DNA of 41,257 nucleotides from an uncultured Porphyromonadaceae bacterium (GCA_947175495.1 CAMWNB010000020.1:1-41257); one strand, 5' to 3'; shown: positions 1-7,759, counted from the first letter of the stretch. Numbers and translations are program-made. Notes: generated by a model not told the origin, from the sequence alone.

Positions 1-42
1 CCCCCAACCCCCCCCCAGTCCGGCGGTGGGGGGCGCGTTTTG

Positions 43-69
43 GGTAAAACCCCCCCGCTTCGGGGGGTT
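43..69 (-). terminator. Intrinsic terminator after the second ompH gene
   Basis: Positions 48-55 (aacccccc) pair with 62-69 (ggggggtt). Read leftwards the hairpin is followed by a short T run (44-47 and beyond). It lies 14 bp past the ompH stop, as expected for the end of the envelope operon. Positions 1-47 beyond it are C/G-run-rich and contain no gene that I can see. Confidence 0.7.
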
Positions 70-82
70 GGGTGGGATGTCT

Positions 83-589
83 TTACTTAATGCCGAGCTT
101 GGTCTTTACGAGGGCGGTGACGTCGGTGACATCGGTGCCGGTGTAGAGGAGCAGACCCTGCTCGTTGGGGAAGATGAAGGTGAAGCCGCCTTCCTGGCCT
201 ACAGCCTTGACAGCGTCGCCGATTTTCTGCTGGATGGGAGCCATGAGCTGCTCCTGCAGGCGGGCGAGGTCCTGGCTGGCGGTATTGCGGAACTGCTGCA
301 CTTTCTGGTCGCGCTCGGTGAGCTCGTTGAGGCGGCGCTCCTTGATGGCGTCGGGAGTAGCGGGGTCCTTCTGGAGGTTCTGGTACTCGGCGAAGAGCTT
401 GTCCACTTCTTCACGGAGTTTCTGGAACTCGTCCTCGTACTTCTTGGAGGCATCGGTGAGCTGCGTCTGTGCGGAAGCCGTTTCGGGCATTGCCTGGAAC
501 ACGTTGTCAAGGTCGACAACGCCGAATTTCTGAGCGAGAGCGGAGAAAGGCAGAGCTACGAGCACTGCAAGAATGAGTCGTTTGATCAT
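83..589 (-). CDS. OmpH/Skp family periplasmic chaperone (second copy)
   Basis: 168 residues. A signal peptide (residues 1-19, ending ALA-Q) is followed by the short beta segment KFGVVDLDNVF and then a long, heptad-rich, charged helical region (about 45-125), the layout of Skp/OmpH. The family forms jellyfish-like trimers in the periplasm that hold unfolded outer-membrane proteins for the Bam complex. It lies downstream of a paralogue and of bamA, the usual Bacteroidales order. Its own promoter overlaps the end of the upstream ompH copy, so it may be expressed separately from bamA. The two copies share layout and the KF.(V/M)VD start of the mature protein but differ widely elsewhere, so this is an old duplication. 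Family assignment is firm; division of labour between the copies is unknown. Confidence 0.92.
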   Translation of the reverse strand: MIKRLILAVLVALPFSALAQKFGVVDLDNVFQAMPETASAQTQLTDASKKYEDEFQKLREEVDKLFAEYQNLQKDPATPDAIKERRLNELTERDQKVQQFRNTASQDLARLQEQLMAPIQQKIGDAVKAVGQEGGFTFIFPNEQGLLLYTGTDVTDVTALVKTKLGIK

Positions 590-630
590 ATCTTTTATGT
601 TGGTTTTATTGTTTCGGTGTTATGACTGCG

Positions 631-661
631 CAAAGATAATAAATTATTTGGAATATCCCAA
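631..661 (-). promoter_or_regulatory. Bacteroidales-type promoter for the second ompH
   Basis: Minus-strand -7 element TATCTTTG (638 down to 631) and -33 TTG (661-659) with a 20-bp spacer fit the Bacteroidales consensus TTG-N20-TAnnTTTG. The -33 element lies inside the last codons of the upstream ompH gene, so this is an internal operon promoter. Confidence 0.7.
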
Positions 662-1159
662 GCGGGCGAGCACTTCATTGCTGATGTCGATGCGCGGAGA
701 GGCGAAAACGATGTCCGAAGCAGAAGCGCGGTCGAACACGGCCTGGTAGCCGCGCTCCTCGCTCACCTTCTTGACGGCGTTGTACACATCGTCCTGGATG
801 GGCTTGAGAAGCGTCTGGCGCTTCTGATAGAGCTCGCCTTCCGGGCCGAAGTACTTGTAGCGGAGTTCCGTGGCGGCTTTTTCCTTGGCCACGATTTCCT
901 CTTCGCGTTTCTTCACCTGCTCGGCCGTGAGGAACACCTTGTCGGCGAGGTAGCTCTGATACATGTTCTCGGCTTCCTTGCCGGCCTCCTCGACCTCGCG
1001 TTGCCAGCGCTGCGACAGCTGGTTGAGCTGCTCGTTGGCCATCTCGTACTGGGGCACGTTGCGGAGGATGTAGTCCATGTCGACCATGGCGAACTTCTGC
1101 GCGTTGGCGCCTAAGGCGGCTGCGAACGCTATCGCGAGAATAAGGATGATTTTTTTCAT
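644..1159 (-). CDS. OmpH/Skp family periplasmic chaperone (first copy)
   Basis: 171 residues. A signal peptide (1-20, ending ANA-Q) precedes KFAMVDMDYIL and a long helical, Glu/Lys-rich coiled-coil region (about 40-125), with a short beta-forming C-terminus. This is the Skp/OmpH architecture: a periplasmic holdase that delivers nascent outer-membrane proteins to BamA. It starts 57 bp after the bamA stop codon with no clear promoter between, so cotranscription with bamA is likely. It belongs to a tandem pair with the next gene. Two consecutive ompH genes after bamA are common in Bacteroidales. The start is the ATG just before the lysine-rich signal peptide. Confidence 0.92.
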   Translation of the reverse strand: MKKIILILAIAFAAALGANAQKFAMVDMDYILRNVPQYEMANEQLNQLSQRWQREVEEAGKEAENMYQSYLADKVFLTAEQVKKREEEIVAKEKAATELRYKYFGPEGELYQKRQTLLKPIQDDVYNAVKKVSEERGYQAVFDRASASDIVFASPRIDISNEVLARLGYSK

Positions 1160-1216
1160 GATTGTCTGTGAGTTGAGGGTGTTATACTCTATTAGACAAG
1201 CGACAGGGCAAAAAGT

Positions 1217-3853
1217 TTAGAACTCCTGTCCGAGAATGAAGTGGAAGTGGCTGCCGCCGCGCTCGCCGTTCACCTTGTCGAAGCCGTAGGCCCAGTCGAT
1301 ACCCATCATGCCGACCATGGGCAGATAGATGCGGGCGCCGACACCGGCCGAGCGTTTCATGTCGAACGGGTTGAACTGCTTCACGGAGGTCCAGGCGTTG
1401 CCGCCTTCCACGAAGCCAAGAGCGTAGATGGTGGTCGAGGGCTGCAGCATGAGCGGGAAGTGAATTTCCAGGCCCAGGCGGCTGTAGGCGTAGCCTTCGC
1501 GGCCCCACGGGGTGAGCTGGCCGTTGTCGTAGCCGCGCAGGGCGATGGTCTCGGTGGCGTAGGTGTAGGATCCGCTCATGCCGTCGCCGCCCACATAGAA
1601 GGTTTCGAAGGGCGACTTGAGATACTTGTTGTACGAGCCCAGCAGACCGAAGTCGGCGCGGGTCATCAGCACGGGCGTGTAGGTGCCGTTGGCGTTGCAC
1701 AGCGGCGTGTACGTGCGGCTCTTGAAGCGGAGTTTCCAGTACTCGATCCAGCGGTAGAGCTGCTTTTTGCTCTCGACGGTGTTTTCTTCGGAGAGCTTCT
1801 TCCAGTCGCGCTTGCCGAAGAGCGAGGCGGGAGGCGTGATCTGCAGGTTGAGCGAGAAGCTCGAGCCGCTGCGGGTGTAGAGAGGATTATCGATGGAGTT
1901 GCGTGCCAGGGTGAGGCCGAGCACGAGAGCGTTGGACGTACCGTTGTTCATGTAGTACAGGTAGTCCCAGTTCTTCAGATAGTACCAGTTGTAGCCCAGC
2001 TCGGCGGTGAAGGTGAAGTAGTCGTCGGGCCATTTCAGGCGCTTGCCGAAGCCTATGTTCACGCCCACCATCTGCAGCACTTTGTTGGGGTCGTAGCTGT
2101 TCTGGTAGCTGTTCTGATAGTAGTCGTTGTAGTAGTTGTTGCCGTAGCCGTAGCCCCCATAGCCGTAGCCGCCGTAGTAGCCGTAGTTATAGGAGTTGGC
2201 CCATGTGCTGTTGTAGTACGACGAGTTCACGCCTGTCTGGCGGCTGTAGTAGGCCGACACGCTGAGCGAGTTGGGGCGCTTGCCGCCGAACCACGGGTCG
2301 AGGAAGCTGACGCTGTAGGCCTGGTAGTAGCGGGCGTTGGTCTGCGCGCTGATGGTGAAGGTCTGTCCCTCGCCCTGCGGGATGATGCCGCGGTAGGTGC
2401 TGGGATAGAACAGGTTCTTGATGCTGAAGTTGGTGAACTTCAGCGACAGCTTGCCGATGATGCCCGTCTGGCCCCAGCCGAGCGAAAACTCGATTTGGTC
2501 GTTGGCCTTGCTCTCGAGGTTGAACAGGATGTCGACGGTGCCGTTCTCCTGGTTGGGCTCGGGGCGGATGTCCATGTTCTCCGGGTTGAAGTGGCCGGTC
2601 TGGGCGATTTCGCGGGCCGAGCGCATGAGGTCGGCCTTGCTGAAGAGCTCGCCGGGCTTGACGCGCAACTCGCGGCGGATCACCTTTTCGTAGAGGCGGT
2701 CGTTGCCGTTGATGATCACATTGTTGATGCGCGCCTGCGGGCCCTCGGTGATGCGCATCTCGAGCGAGATGCTGTCGCCGGTGACTTCGCGCTCTATGGG
2801 CACCAGGTCGAAGAAGAGGTAGCCGCGGTCCATGTACAGGTTGCTCACGGCGTCGTCGTCGGTGCTCAGACGCTTGTTCATGTGTTTCTGGTTGTACACG
2901 TCGCCGGGCCGCATGTCAAGGTAGGAGTTGAGCATGTCGGGGGGATAGACCGTGTTGCCCACCCACTTGATGTCCTTGATATAGTAGCGCTGTCCCTCGT
3001 CGAGGGTGATGTGTACGTCTACGGTGTTGTCGTCGAAAGGCACAATGCTGTCGGCCACGATGCGTGCGTCGCGGTAGCCCAGCTCGTTGTACTTCTCGAG
3101 TATGCGGTTGAGGTCGTCCTGGTAGTCGCTCTCCACAAACTTCTTCTGGCTGAAGAGCTTGAGGATGTTGCCTTTCTCGTTGGTTTTCTTGATGGTGCGC
3201 TTCAGCTTGGAGTCGGAGAGCACCTCATTGCCCTCAAGATAGATTTTATGCACCTTCACCTTGTCGTGGCGGTTGACGGCGATGTCGACTATCATCTCGT
3301 TGGGCGCCGACAGGTCCTCGTGGAGGGTTATGTGCACGTCGGCGTTGCTGTAGCCTTTCTGCTTGTAGTGCTGGCGGATGATGGCCTCGGCGCGGTTGAT
3401 TATGTTCTGCGTTATCTGGTTGCCTTTCATCAGCTGGAGCTTCTCCTGGATGTCGTCGCGGTCGGCCTTCTTCATGCCTATGTAGTTGACCTTGGAGATG
3501 CGCGGCTGCGTGCGCAGTGCGAGCTCTATCCACGCTTTGTCGCCGGCCGTTTTCACCACCTTCACCTGTGTCTGGGCGAAGAGCCCGTGGCGCATGAGAC
3601 GCTTGACGGCGGCCGTGAGCTCGTCGCCCGGGATGGCCAGGCGGTCGCCAACCTTCAGACCGGCGTATCCGAGCACGGTCTCGTCGTCGTAGTTGGGAGC
3701 CCCCGTCACCTCGATGCCGGCGATTTCATAGACACGCGGCATGGCGCCGTAGATTATGGGCGGGTTGAATATGGTGTCGGCCACCTGCTGTGCGCCGGCC
3801 GTCAGCGAGGAAGCGGCGCAGATGATTGCAAGGAGTAACGATTTATAGCGCAT
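1217..3853 (-). CDS. bamA: BamA outer-membrane protein assembly factor
   Basis: 878 residues. After a signal peptide (1-21, ending AGA-QQ) come five POTRA repeats (about 45-115, 117-200, 203-285, 290-370, 375-447), each with the beta-alpha-alpha-beta-beta pattern and a G(N/M)-type turn such as YLEGNEV and IINGNDR. A 16-strand Omp85 barrel follows (about 455-878). The conserved (V/L)RG(F/Y) loop-6 motif is present as LRGYDNG, and the chain ends in phenylalanine, the outer-membrane C-terminal signal. BamA folds and inserts outer-membrane proteins. It sits between uppS and ompH, the standard Bacteroidales neighbourhood. Unusual: a Tyr/Gly/Asn-rich low-complexity stretch at about residues 544-585 (positions 2095-2220), probably an extended loop of the barrel. 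Confidence 0.97.
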   Translation of the reverse strand: MRYKSLLLAIICAASSLTAGAQQVADTIFNPPIIYGAMPRVYEIAGIEVTGAPNYDDETVLGYAGLKVGDRLAIPGDELTAAVKRLMRHGLFAQTQVKVVKTAGDKAWIELALRTQPRISKVNYIGMKKADRDDIQEKLQLMKGNQITQNIINRAEAIIRQHYKQKGYSNADVHITLHEDLSAPNEMIVDIAVNRHDKVKVHKIYLEGNEVLSDSKLKRTIKKTNEKGNILKLFSQKKFVESDYQDDLNRILEKYNELGYRDARIVADSIVPFDDNTVDVHITLDEGQRYYIKDIKWVGNTVYPPDMLNSYLDMRPGDVYNQKHMNKRLSTDDDAVSNLYMDRGYLFFDLVPIEREVTGDSISLEMRITEGPQARINNVIINGNDRLYEKVIRRELRVKPGELFSKADLMRSAREIAQTGHFNPENMDIRPEPNQENGTVDILFNLESKANDQIEFSLGWGQTGIIGKLSLKFTNFSIKNLFYPSTYRGIIPQGEGQTFTISAQTNARYYQAYSVSFLDPWFGGKRPNSLSVSAYYSRQTGVNSSYYNSTWANSYNYGYYGGYGYGGYGYGNNYYNDYYQNSYQNSYDPNKVLQMVGVNIGFGKRLKWPDDYFTFTAELGYNWYYLKNWDYLYYMNNGTSNALVLGLTLARNSIDNPLYTRSGSSFSLNLQITPPASLFGKRDWKKLSEENTVESKKQLYRWIEYWKLRFKSRTYTPLCNANGTYTPVLMTRADFGLLGSYNKYLKSPFETFYVGGDGMSGSYTYATETIALRGYDNGQLTPWGREGYAYSRLGLEIHFPLMLQPSTTIYALGFVEGGNAWTSVKQFNPFDMKRSAGVGARIYLPMVGMMGIDWAYGFDKVNGERGGSHFHFILGQEF

Positions 3854-3896
3854 AAAGTGATTGGTGTATTCTGGGGCTTGTTGTACCTGTTGTACG

Positions 3897-4649
3897 TTAT
3901 TTTACTTGCTCGCCTGTGAGGCCGAAACGGCGTTGGCGGCGTTGGAAGTCGGAGATTGCGAGTCGCAGGTCGCTTGGCTGGAAATCGGGCCAGAAAGTAT
4001 CGGTCACATAGATTTCGGCGTAGGCTATCTGCCAGAGTAGGAAGTTGCTGACGCGCATGTCGCCGCCCGTGCGTATGAGCAGGTCGGGGTCGGGCATGAA
4101 GGCCGTGGCGAGGTTGCCGGCCACGGTGTCGTCAGTGATGGCGGAAGGGTCAATCTCTCCCGCGGCGGCCATGGCGGCGATGCGGCGGGCGGCGTCGGTG
4201 ATTTCCCAGCGCGACGAGTAGCTGATGGCGAGCACCAGCGTCAGGCCGTCGCCGGCCGAGGTGTCGGCCACGCAGCGGTCCAGGCGCGCAAGCGTGTCGG
4301 CCGGCATGCGGGAGCGGTCGCCCACCACGCGCAGCCGCACATGGTTCTTTATCAAGTCGGGAGTCTCGCGCTCGATGGCGGTGGCTATCAGGTGCATCAG
4401 CGCGTCCACTTCGGCCTGAGGGCGGTTCCAGTTCTCGGTGCTGAAAGCGTAGAGGGTGAGATAGCCGATGCCGAGGCGCGAGGCCTCCTCGGTGATGCGC
4501 CGCACGGTGGTGACGCCTTGCACATGGCCTGCCGAGCGGTCGAGGCCCTGCGCCTGCGCCCAGCGGCCGTTGCCGTCCATTATGATGGCGATGTGGCGCG
4601 GGAGGCGTGCCATGTCGAGCTGTATGTCGGGAGTTATTGTATTGAACAT
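3897..4649 (-). CDS. uppS: Isoprenyl transferase (undecaprenyl diphosphate synthase)
   Basis: 250 residues. The cis-prenyltransferase signatures are all present: IIMDGNGRWA (catalytic Asp25), the S.ENW.RP..EV segment (about 86-100), and near the C-terminus RTGGDMRVSNFLLWQ followed by YAEIYVTD. The enzyme condenses farnesyl diphosphate with isopentenyl diphosphates to make the C55 carrier lipid of peptidoglycan and surface polysaccharides, in the cytoplasm at the membrane. The gene begins 6 bp after the DUF6089 gene and ends 43 bp before bamA, so all are probably one transcript. The start could instead be Met13, just before LPRHIAI; the upstream ATG is kept because spacing to the preceding gene is tight either way. 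Confidence 0.95.
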   Translation of the reverse strand: MFNTITPDIQLDMARLPRHIAIIMDGNGRWAQAQGLDRSAGHVQGVTTVRRITEEASRLGIGYLTLYAFSTENWNRPQAEVDALMHLIATAIERETPDLIKNHVRLRVVGDRSRMPADTLARLDRCVADTSAGDGLTLVLAISYSSRWEITDAARRIAAMAAAGEIDPSAITDDTVAGNLATAFMPDPDLLIRTGGDMRVSNFLLWQIAYAEIYVTDTFWPDFQPSDLRLAISDFQRRQRRFGLTGEQVK

Positions 4650-4655
4650 GATCGG

Positions 4656-5348
4656 CTAATCTACATAGTGGCACGTCGCGCAGCGCTCGCCGAACTCATA
4701 GGTGAGTGCGACAGTGATGCCCGAGTACCAGTCGGTGCTTTTATAAAACTCTGTTTTTATGCCGTTGAGGTCGTGCAGGCGGTCGCCGTCAAGCTTGTCG
4801 CCGAATGCCTTCGTCATCGTGAATTCGGCCGAGAGGTTCAGCCGTTTCTGCAGCTTGAACTTCACGCCCAGGCCCATGGGCAGCGTCGGCGCGGCGGCCG
4901 TGTGCCCGTCCGACGAGCTGAGGCTCAGCCCCACGCCCAGCGTAAGATAAGGCGTCCAGCGCCGCAGCCGTTTGTAGGTCTCGCCGATGCCGTAGGGCAG
5001 GAAGTTGAACTCGTAGCGCAGGTCGAGGGCATAGACCGTGCTTTTGAAGTCGTAGGCCGCGCCGTCGGGCAGCACGTTGGCCATGTCGGCCGTGTTGCCG
5101 CTCAGCGAGCGCAGCGACAGCAGGCCGCGGAATGCCATGCGCACATTGGGGATATAGCGCATCGATGCCTCCGCCTCGAAGCCGGGATGGCTGAAAATCG
5201 AGTTGGAGGCCTCGCCAAGATAGCCGCTCATGCCTATGCCGCCGCCTATGTCGAAGCGATAGGGCGCCTCCTGCGCGGCCACGCGCGGGCAAGCAGCAGC
5301 CACGACGGCTACGGCTATCAGCAATATGCGGCGTAGGGCAATGTACAT
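4656..5348 (-). CDS. DUF6089-like outer-membrane beta-barrel protein
   Basis: 230 residues. A signal peptide (1-25, ending VAA-QEA) is followed by alternating hydrophobic/polar beta strands with Gly/aromatic turns (YRFDIGGGIGMSGYLGEA, WTPYLTLGVGLS, WYSGITVALTYEFG), consistent with a small outer-membrane beta barrel. The gene immediately before uppS and bamA in Bacteroidales is typically of the DUF6089 family, and the N-terminal GGGIG.SGYLGEA pattern fits. Its molecular role is not known. It is the first gene of the bamA operon and has a well-matched promoter at 5404-5434. The C-terminus (ERCATCHYVD) carries two cysteines beyond the last strand. Confidence 0.8.
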   Translation of the reverse strand: MYIALRRILLIAVAVVAAACPRVAAQEAPYRFDIGGGIGMSGYLGEASNSIFSHPGFEAEASMRYIPNVRMAFRGLLSLRSLSGNTADMANVLPDGAAYDFKSTVYALDLRYEFNFLPYGIGETYKRLRRWTPYLTLGVGLSLSSSDGHTAAAPTLPMGLGVKFKLQKRLNLSAEFTMTKAFGDKLDGDRLHDLNGIKTEFYKSTDWYSGITVALTYEFGERCATCHYVD

Positions 5349-5403
5349 CTAATCTTGCGCGGTTTTACCTTCTTTTTCCTTATTATACGTCGGTTTCAAC
5401 ATG

Positions 5404-5434
5404 CAAAATTAATTTTTTGCGCGCAAGTGCACAA
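5404..5434 (-). promoter_or_regulatory. Promoter of the DUF6089-uppS-bamA operon
   Basis: The -7 element TAATTTTG (5411 down to 5404) and -33 TTG (5434-5432) are separated by 20 bp. The stretch 5401-5435 matches 9302-9336, the promoter of the DUF6242 gene, at 29 of 35 positions without gaps. That is more than the shared core elements alone would give. Confidence 0.75.
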
Positions 5435-5508
5435 GCAAAACCCGACAATTATGATAATTTAGTTCAATTTTAAGTGTTTTTATAGCATTGCAGACGGGTG
5501 TGCACATG

Positions 5509-5538
5509 AAAATCCCCACCACTCATCGAGGGCGGGGA
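5509..5538 (-). terminator. Terminator after the protease/lipoprotein pair
   Basis: On the minus strand, 5538-5531 pairs with 5520-5513 (8 bp with one G-T pair, 10-nt loop), followed by TTTT (5512-5509). It sits 25 bp downstream of the small lipoprotein stop codon. The rest of 5349-5562 is AT-rich and holds only this hairpin and the promoter of the next operon. Confidence 0.65.
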
Positions 5539-5562
5539 CAATCATATTTTGGCCTCAGTCGT

Positions 5563-6234
5563 TTAGAGAGGGCGGAACGTGGCTTTCCACTCGGCTACTT
5601 GCTCGTCCGACACACGAACCATCTTGACCAAACCGAACGATTCGATGTCAACCCCCGACACGGCACCTTTTCCAGCAAGCCACAATTCGTTCTCGGTAAT
5701 GCTGACCACGCGCCAATATTTCAGCACATGTAAATCCAACACTCCTGTTGTTTCATTGTAATTGAAGGCTCCGGTGTCCGATTTATGAGAATCTTCTTCC
5801 GGCACGATTTCTCCACTTACATCGTCTATGAAGTGCACATAATAGTGTGTATATGAATTATCGTCCACAAAATAGCGGAGGTGAGCATCTCCGCCCCATA
5901 TGGAGACAGCGTCAGCTTCGTAAAACTCAAATGTGCCGTTACTGTACACTTCAAATCTGTAGAATTTGCCGAGCTCCCAGCCATGACCGCAAAGGTTTGC
6001 CATAAGCTTGTCCTTTGTCGGAGCCTCATAGTCGTTAAGATCCATGTCGAGGTGCATGACACCTTCATCGTCCGTCCAAACCGGCACAGGGAAACGTGTG
6101 TCGTAATCGCGGTTGTCAATCTCAGTGCGCGACCCGTCTCCCTCTTTCTCCGGCATCGCCGGCTCGCTCTGCGAGCAAGCAAAGAATAAGGTGGCAATAG
6201 CCATTCCCATTGTTATTTTTACAATCGTTCCCAT
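5563..6234 (-). CDS. Small lipoprotein of unknown fold, coupled to the C10 protease (candidate protease inhibitor)
   Basis: 223 residues. Residues 1-20 form a lipoprotein signal with lipobox FFAC (Cys20). The mature part is acidic and rich in Asp/Tyr/Trp/His, apparently all beta, with no motif I recognise. The ATG is 2 bp from the stop codon of the C10 protease, so the two are translationally coupled. Its first mature residues (CSQSEPAMP) are identical to those of the protease, and 26 bp of DNA are identical there (6152-6177 versus 7363-7388). In Bacteroides and streptococci, C10 proteases are encoded beside specific inhibitors, so an inhibitor or immunity role is a reasonable guess, but no inhibitor signature is visible. 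A fragment of a second copy lies at 7556-7657, upstream of the protease. Confidence 0.75.
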   Translation of the reverse strand: MGTIVKITMGMAIATLFFACSQSEPAMPEKEGDGSRTEIDNRDYDTRFPVPVWTDDEGVMHLDMDLNDYEAPTKDKLMANLCGHGWELGKFYRFEVYSNGTFEFYEADAVSIWGGDAHLRYFVDDNSYTHYYVHFIDDVSGEIVPEEDSHKSDTGAFNYNETTGVLDLHVLKYWRVVSITENELWLAGKGAVSGVDIESFGLVKMVRVSDEQVAEWKATFRPL

Positions 6235-6236
6235 GG

Positions 6237-7451
6237 TTAACTATTCTTTTTGATAAAATAAAAAGTTCTAACTCCGTATTGATAATTGGTGTCGGTATTT
6301 GGGTTCTCACCATCGCCATAGGGATCAAATGCCGTGGTTAAAAAGTATCCGTTGTACTTTCCATCCCAACCCCAATTACAATGGAACAAAAAGCGCAAAA
6401 CTTGCTTTGATACCCCTGTCAGTCGTTGTACCTGGGCACCATCAACTACCCAGCCGTGTCCAGAGAACATATAATTCATTCCGCCTACGATAAATGGCCC
6501 ATATTCCTGTATGCATTGCAGACCCGGCAAGTCAGCAAATCTTCCAGTTTCGGTTACGCTAAAACCATGTTCTTTTAAAAAAATAGGTATGCTGTCCGAG
6601 TCGACACTTGTTGATGTCTCTCCATAACTTGCATGCACATATTTTCCTATTTCACTAATATATTTAGCACTATTGTCTGCTTGTTCATAGGTGGATGGAT
6701 GAGTAAAACTTAAATGCTTCCACTGAACATCATAGCTGCCAATTTTATTGGGGTGCTTATAATAAGTTAGTAATTGTGCAATTGCAATAGGCACACATCC
6801 AGCCAATGCTTTTTCTCCAGCTGGAGTAAAGCAATACATATTATATGGGTGACCTTGTCCCCATTTTGTATTCACAGATGCAGAGTACACATGTGTCGTT
6901 ACCCATTTGGGTGAACTGGATGTTTCTACTGTTGTTTGGGGTAAATACTCTTCCGCCTCAGACAGAGGGGTGGTTTCGTTTATTTTGTTTGTTTTAAGGG
7001 CTTCGCAAAAAGATTCAAGATAAAATCTCATTCCAGGAACCTCAATATCTTCATTGGGGTCAATATTGCCTTCGTCAATAACGGCTAATACGCCTTTGAA
7101 TATCTCATTGTCAGATACAAGTACCGAGCCACCTTCGTTGGAGTAGTTTACAATATATAAAAGTGTGTCCGGCAAAGCGTCAACGCTACGGGAATATGAT
7201 TCACAGTCCTTTAAAATATCTTTTTTAAGCCAAGGACGTACAGACGAGACAAAGTTGGCGCTGCGGGATGCGGAGTTAATTGCATAATAGCTCTCTGAAG
7301 CCACTGCAATCACATCAGCATATTCACTAAATGCTTCTGATGATGAAGATTCCGCTGCTTTTGGCATCGCCGGCTCGCTCTGCGAGCAGCCCGATAGGGC
7401 GAGAGCGAAGGCTGATGCAATCAATAGTGTTTTGAAATATTTAACTTTCAT
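6237..7451 (-). CDS. C10 family (streptopain-like) cysteine protease, lipoprotein
   Basis: 404 residues. A lipoprotein signal (lipobox LSGC, Cys22) is followed by an N-terminal pro-domain (about 40-130) carrying the family pattern YIVNYSNEGGSVLVSDN. The papain-like catalytic domain starts near 190: NTKWGQGHPYN, AGCVPIAIAQL (catalytic Cys219), SGHGWVVDG (catalytic His332) and FHCNWGWDGKYNGYF, which supplies the conserved Trp. SpeB, interpain A and the Bacteroides C10 proteases share this plan: secreted zymogens that self-activate. Here the enzyme would be lipid-anchored. The gene has much lower G+C than its neighbours (44 of 120 bases at 6541-6660, against 40 of 60 at 8281-8340), which suggests recent acquisition or relaxed composition. 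The catalytic residues are intact, so it is probably active. Confidence 0.93.
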   Translation of the reverse strand: MKVKYFKTLLIASAFALALSGCSQSEPAMPKAAESSSSEAFSEYADVIAVASESYYAINSASRSANFVSSVRPWLKKDILKDCESYSRSVDALPDTLLYIVNYSNEGGSVLVSDNEIFKGVLAVIDEGNIDPNEDIEVPGMRFYLESFCEALKTNKINETTPLSEAEEYLPQTTVETSSSPKWVTTHVYSASVNTKWGQGHPYNMYCFTPAGEKALAGCVPIAIAQLLTYYKHPNKIGSYDVQWKHLSFTHPSTYEQADNSAKYISEIGKYVHASYGETSTSVDSDSIPIFLKEHGFSVTETGRFADLPGLQCIQEYGPFIVGGMNYMFSGHGWVVDGAQVQRLTGVSKQVLRFLFHCNWGWDGKYNGYFLTTAFDPYGDGENPNTDTNYQYGVRTFYFIKKNS

Positions 7452-7503
7452 GGCAGTTGGACTGTTTTCGTAAAAGTGTGTGTTATAGGGTGTTGTTTTG
7501 TGG

Positions 7504-7511
7504 CAAAGTTA
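7504..7511 (-). promoter_or_regulatory. Probable -7 element of the C10 protease gene
   Basis: TAACTTTG on the minus strand, 53 bp before the ATG, is an exact match to the -7 consensus TAnnTTTG. No TTG is found at the expected 20-bp spacing, so activity may be weak or need an activator. Confidence 0.5.
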
Positions 7512-7555
7512 ATGAAAATATTAAACGGGAATGCGAATTTAAACAAATTTAACGC

Positions 7556-7657
7556 TCATCCTGTTTTGTGTTTTCTTGAGAGGGGAGATGGAGTGCTTGC
7601 AGCAGATTCTTCCTCCACGGTTTCTCCACTTTCATCTATGAAATAGCGGAGCCGTGC
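7556..7657 (-). pseudogene. Remnant of a second copy of the small lipoprotein gene
   Basis: Between stop codons at 7658-7660 and 7556-7558, one minus-strand frame reads ARLRYFIDESGETVEEES and then an unrelated tail. The first part matches two blocks of the lipoprotein at 5563-6234: HLRYFVDD and IDDVSGEIVPEEDS, with the 13 residues between them missing. The DNA also aligns (7605-7654 against 5787-5884 with an internal gap). The VDD/IDD repeat at the junction suggests the gap arose by deletion between short repeats. There is no start codon or signal sequence, so this is a decayed 3' fragment. Confidence 0.65.
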
Positions 7658-7678
7658 CTATGAGGTAGGTTCTGATAC

Positions 7679-7727
7679 AAAACGGCGCAGAGCGGTGTGC
7701 TATGCAACTTGACACACTGCTCTGCGC
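7679..7727 (-). terminator. Terminator of the DUF6242 gene
   Basis: Arms 7685-7699 and 7713-7727 form a 15-bp stem with a single G-T pair and a 13-nt loop. On the minus strand TTTT follows at once. The hairpin is 33 bp past the DUF6242 stop codon. Confidence 0.8.
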
Positions 7728-7759
7728 GAAAGGTTCTGTGTATGGCTCGCGTCGGGGCG

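Noticed and set aside
61-75. G-quadruplex in the G run after the terminator
   Set aside because: The G runs are explained by the terminator stem, and there are not four well-separated runs of three or more G.
1241-3838. Long plus-strand open frame opposite bamA
   Set aside because: High G+C coding DNA leaves the opposite strand open. The translation is low-complexity V/A/H/L-rich without domains, while the minus frame encodes a clear BamA.
7452-7759. tRNA or other structured RNA gene in the intergenic region
   Set aside because: The only strong fold is the DUF6242 terminator; the rest is promoter and the lipoprotein remnant.
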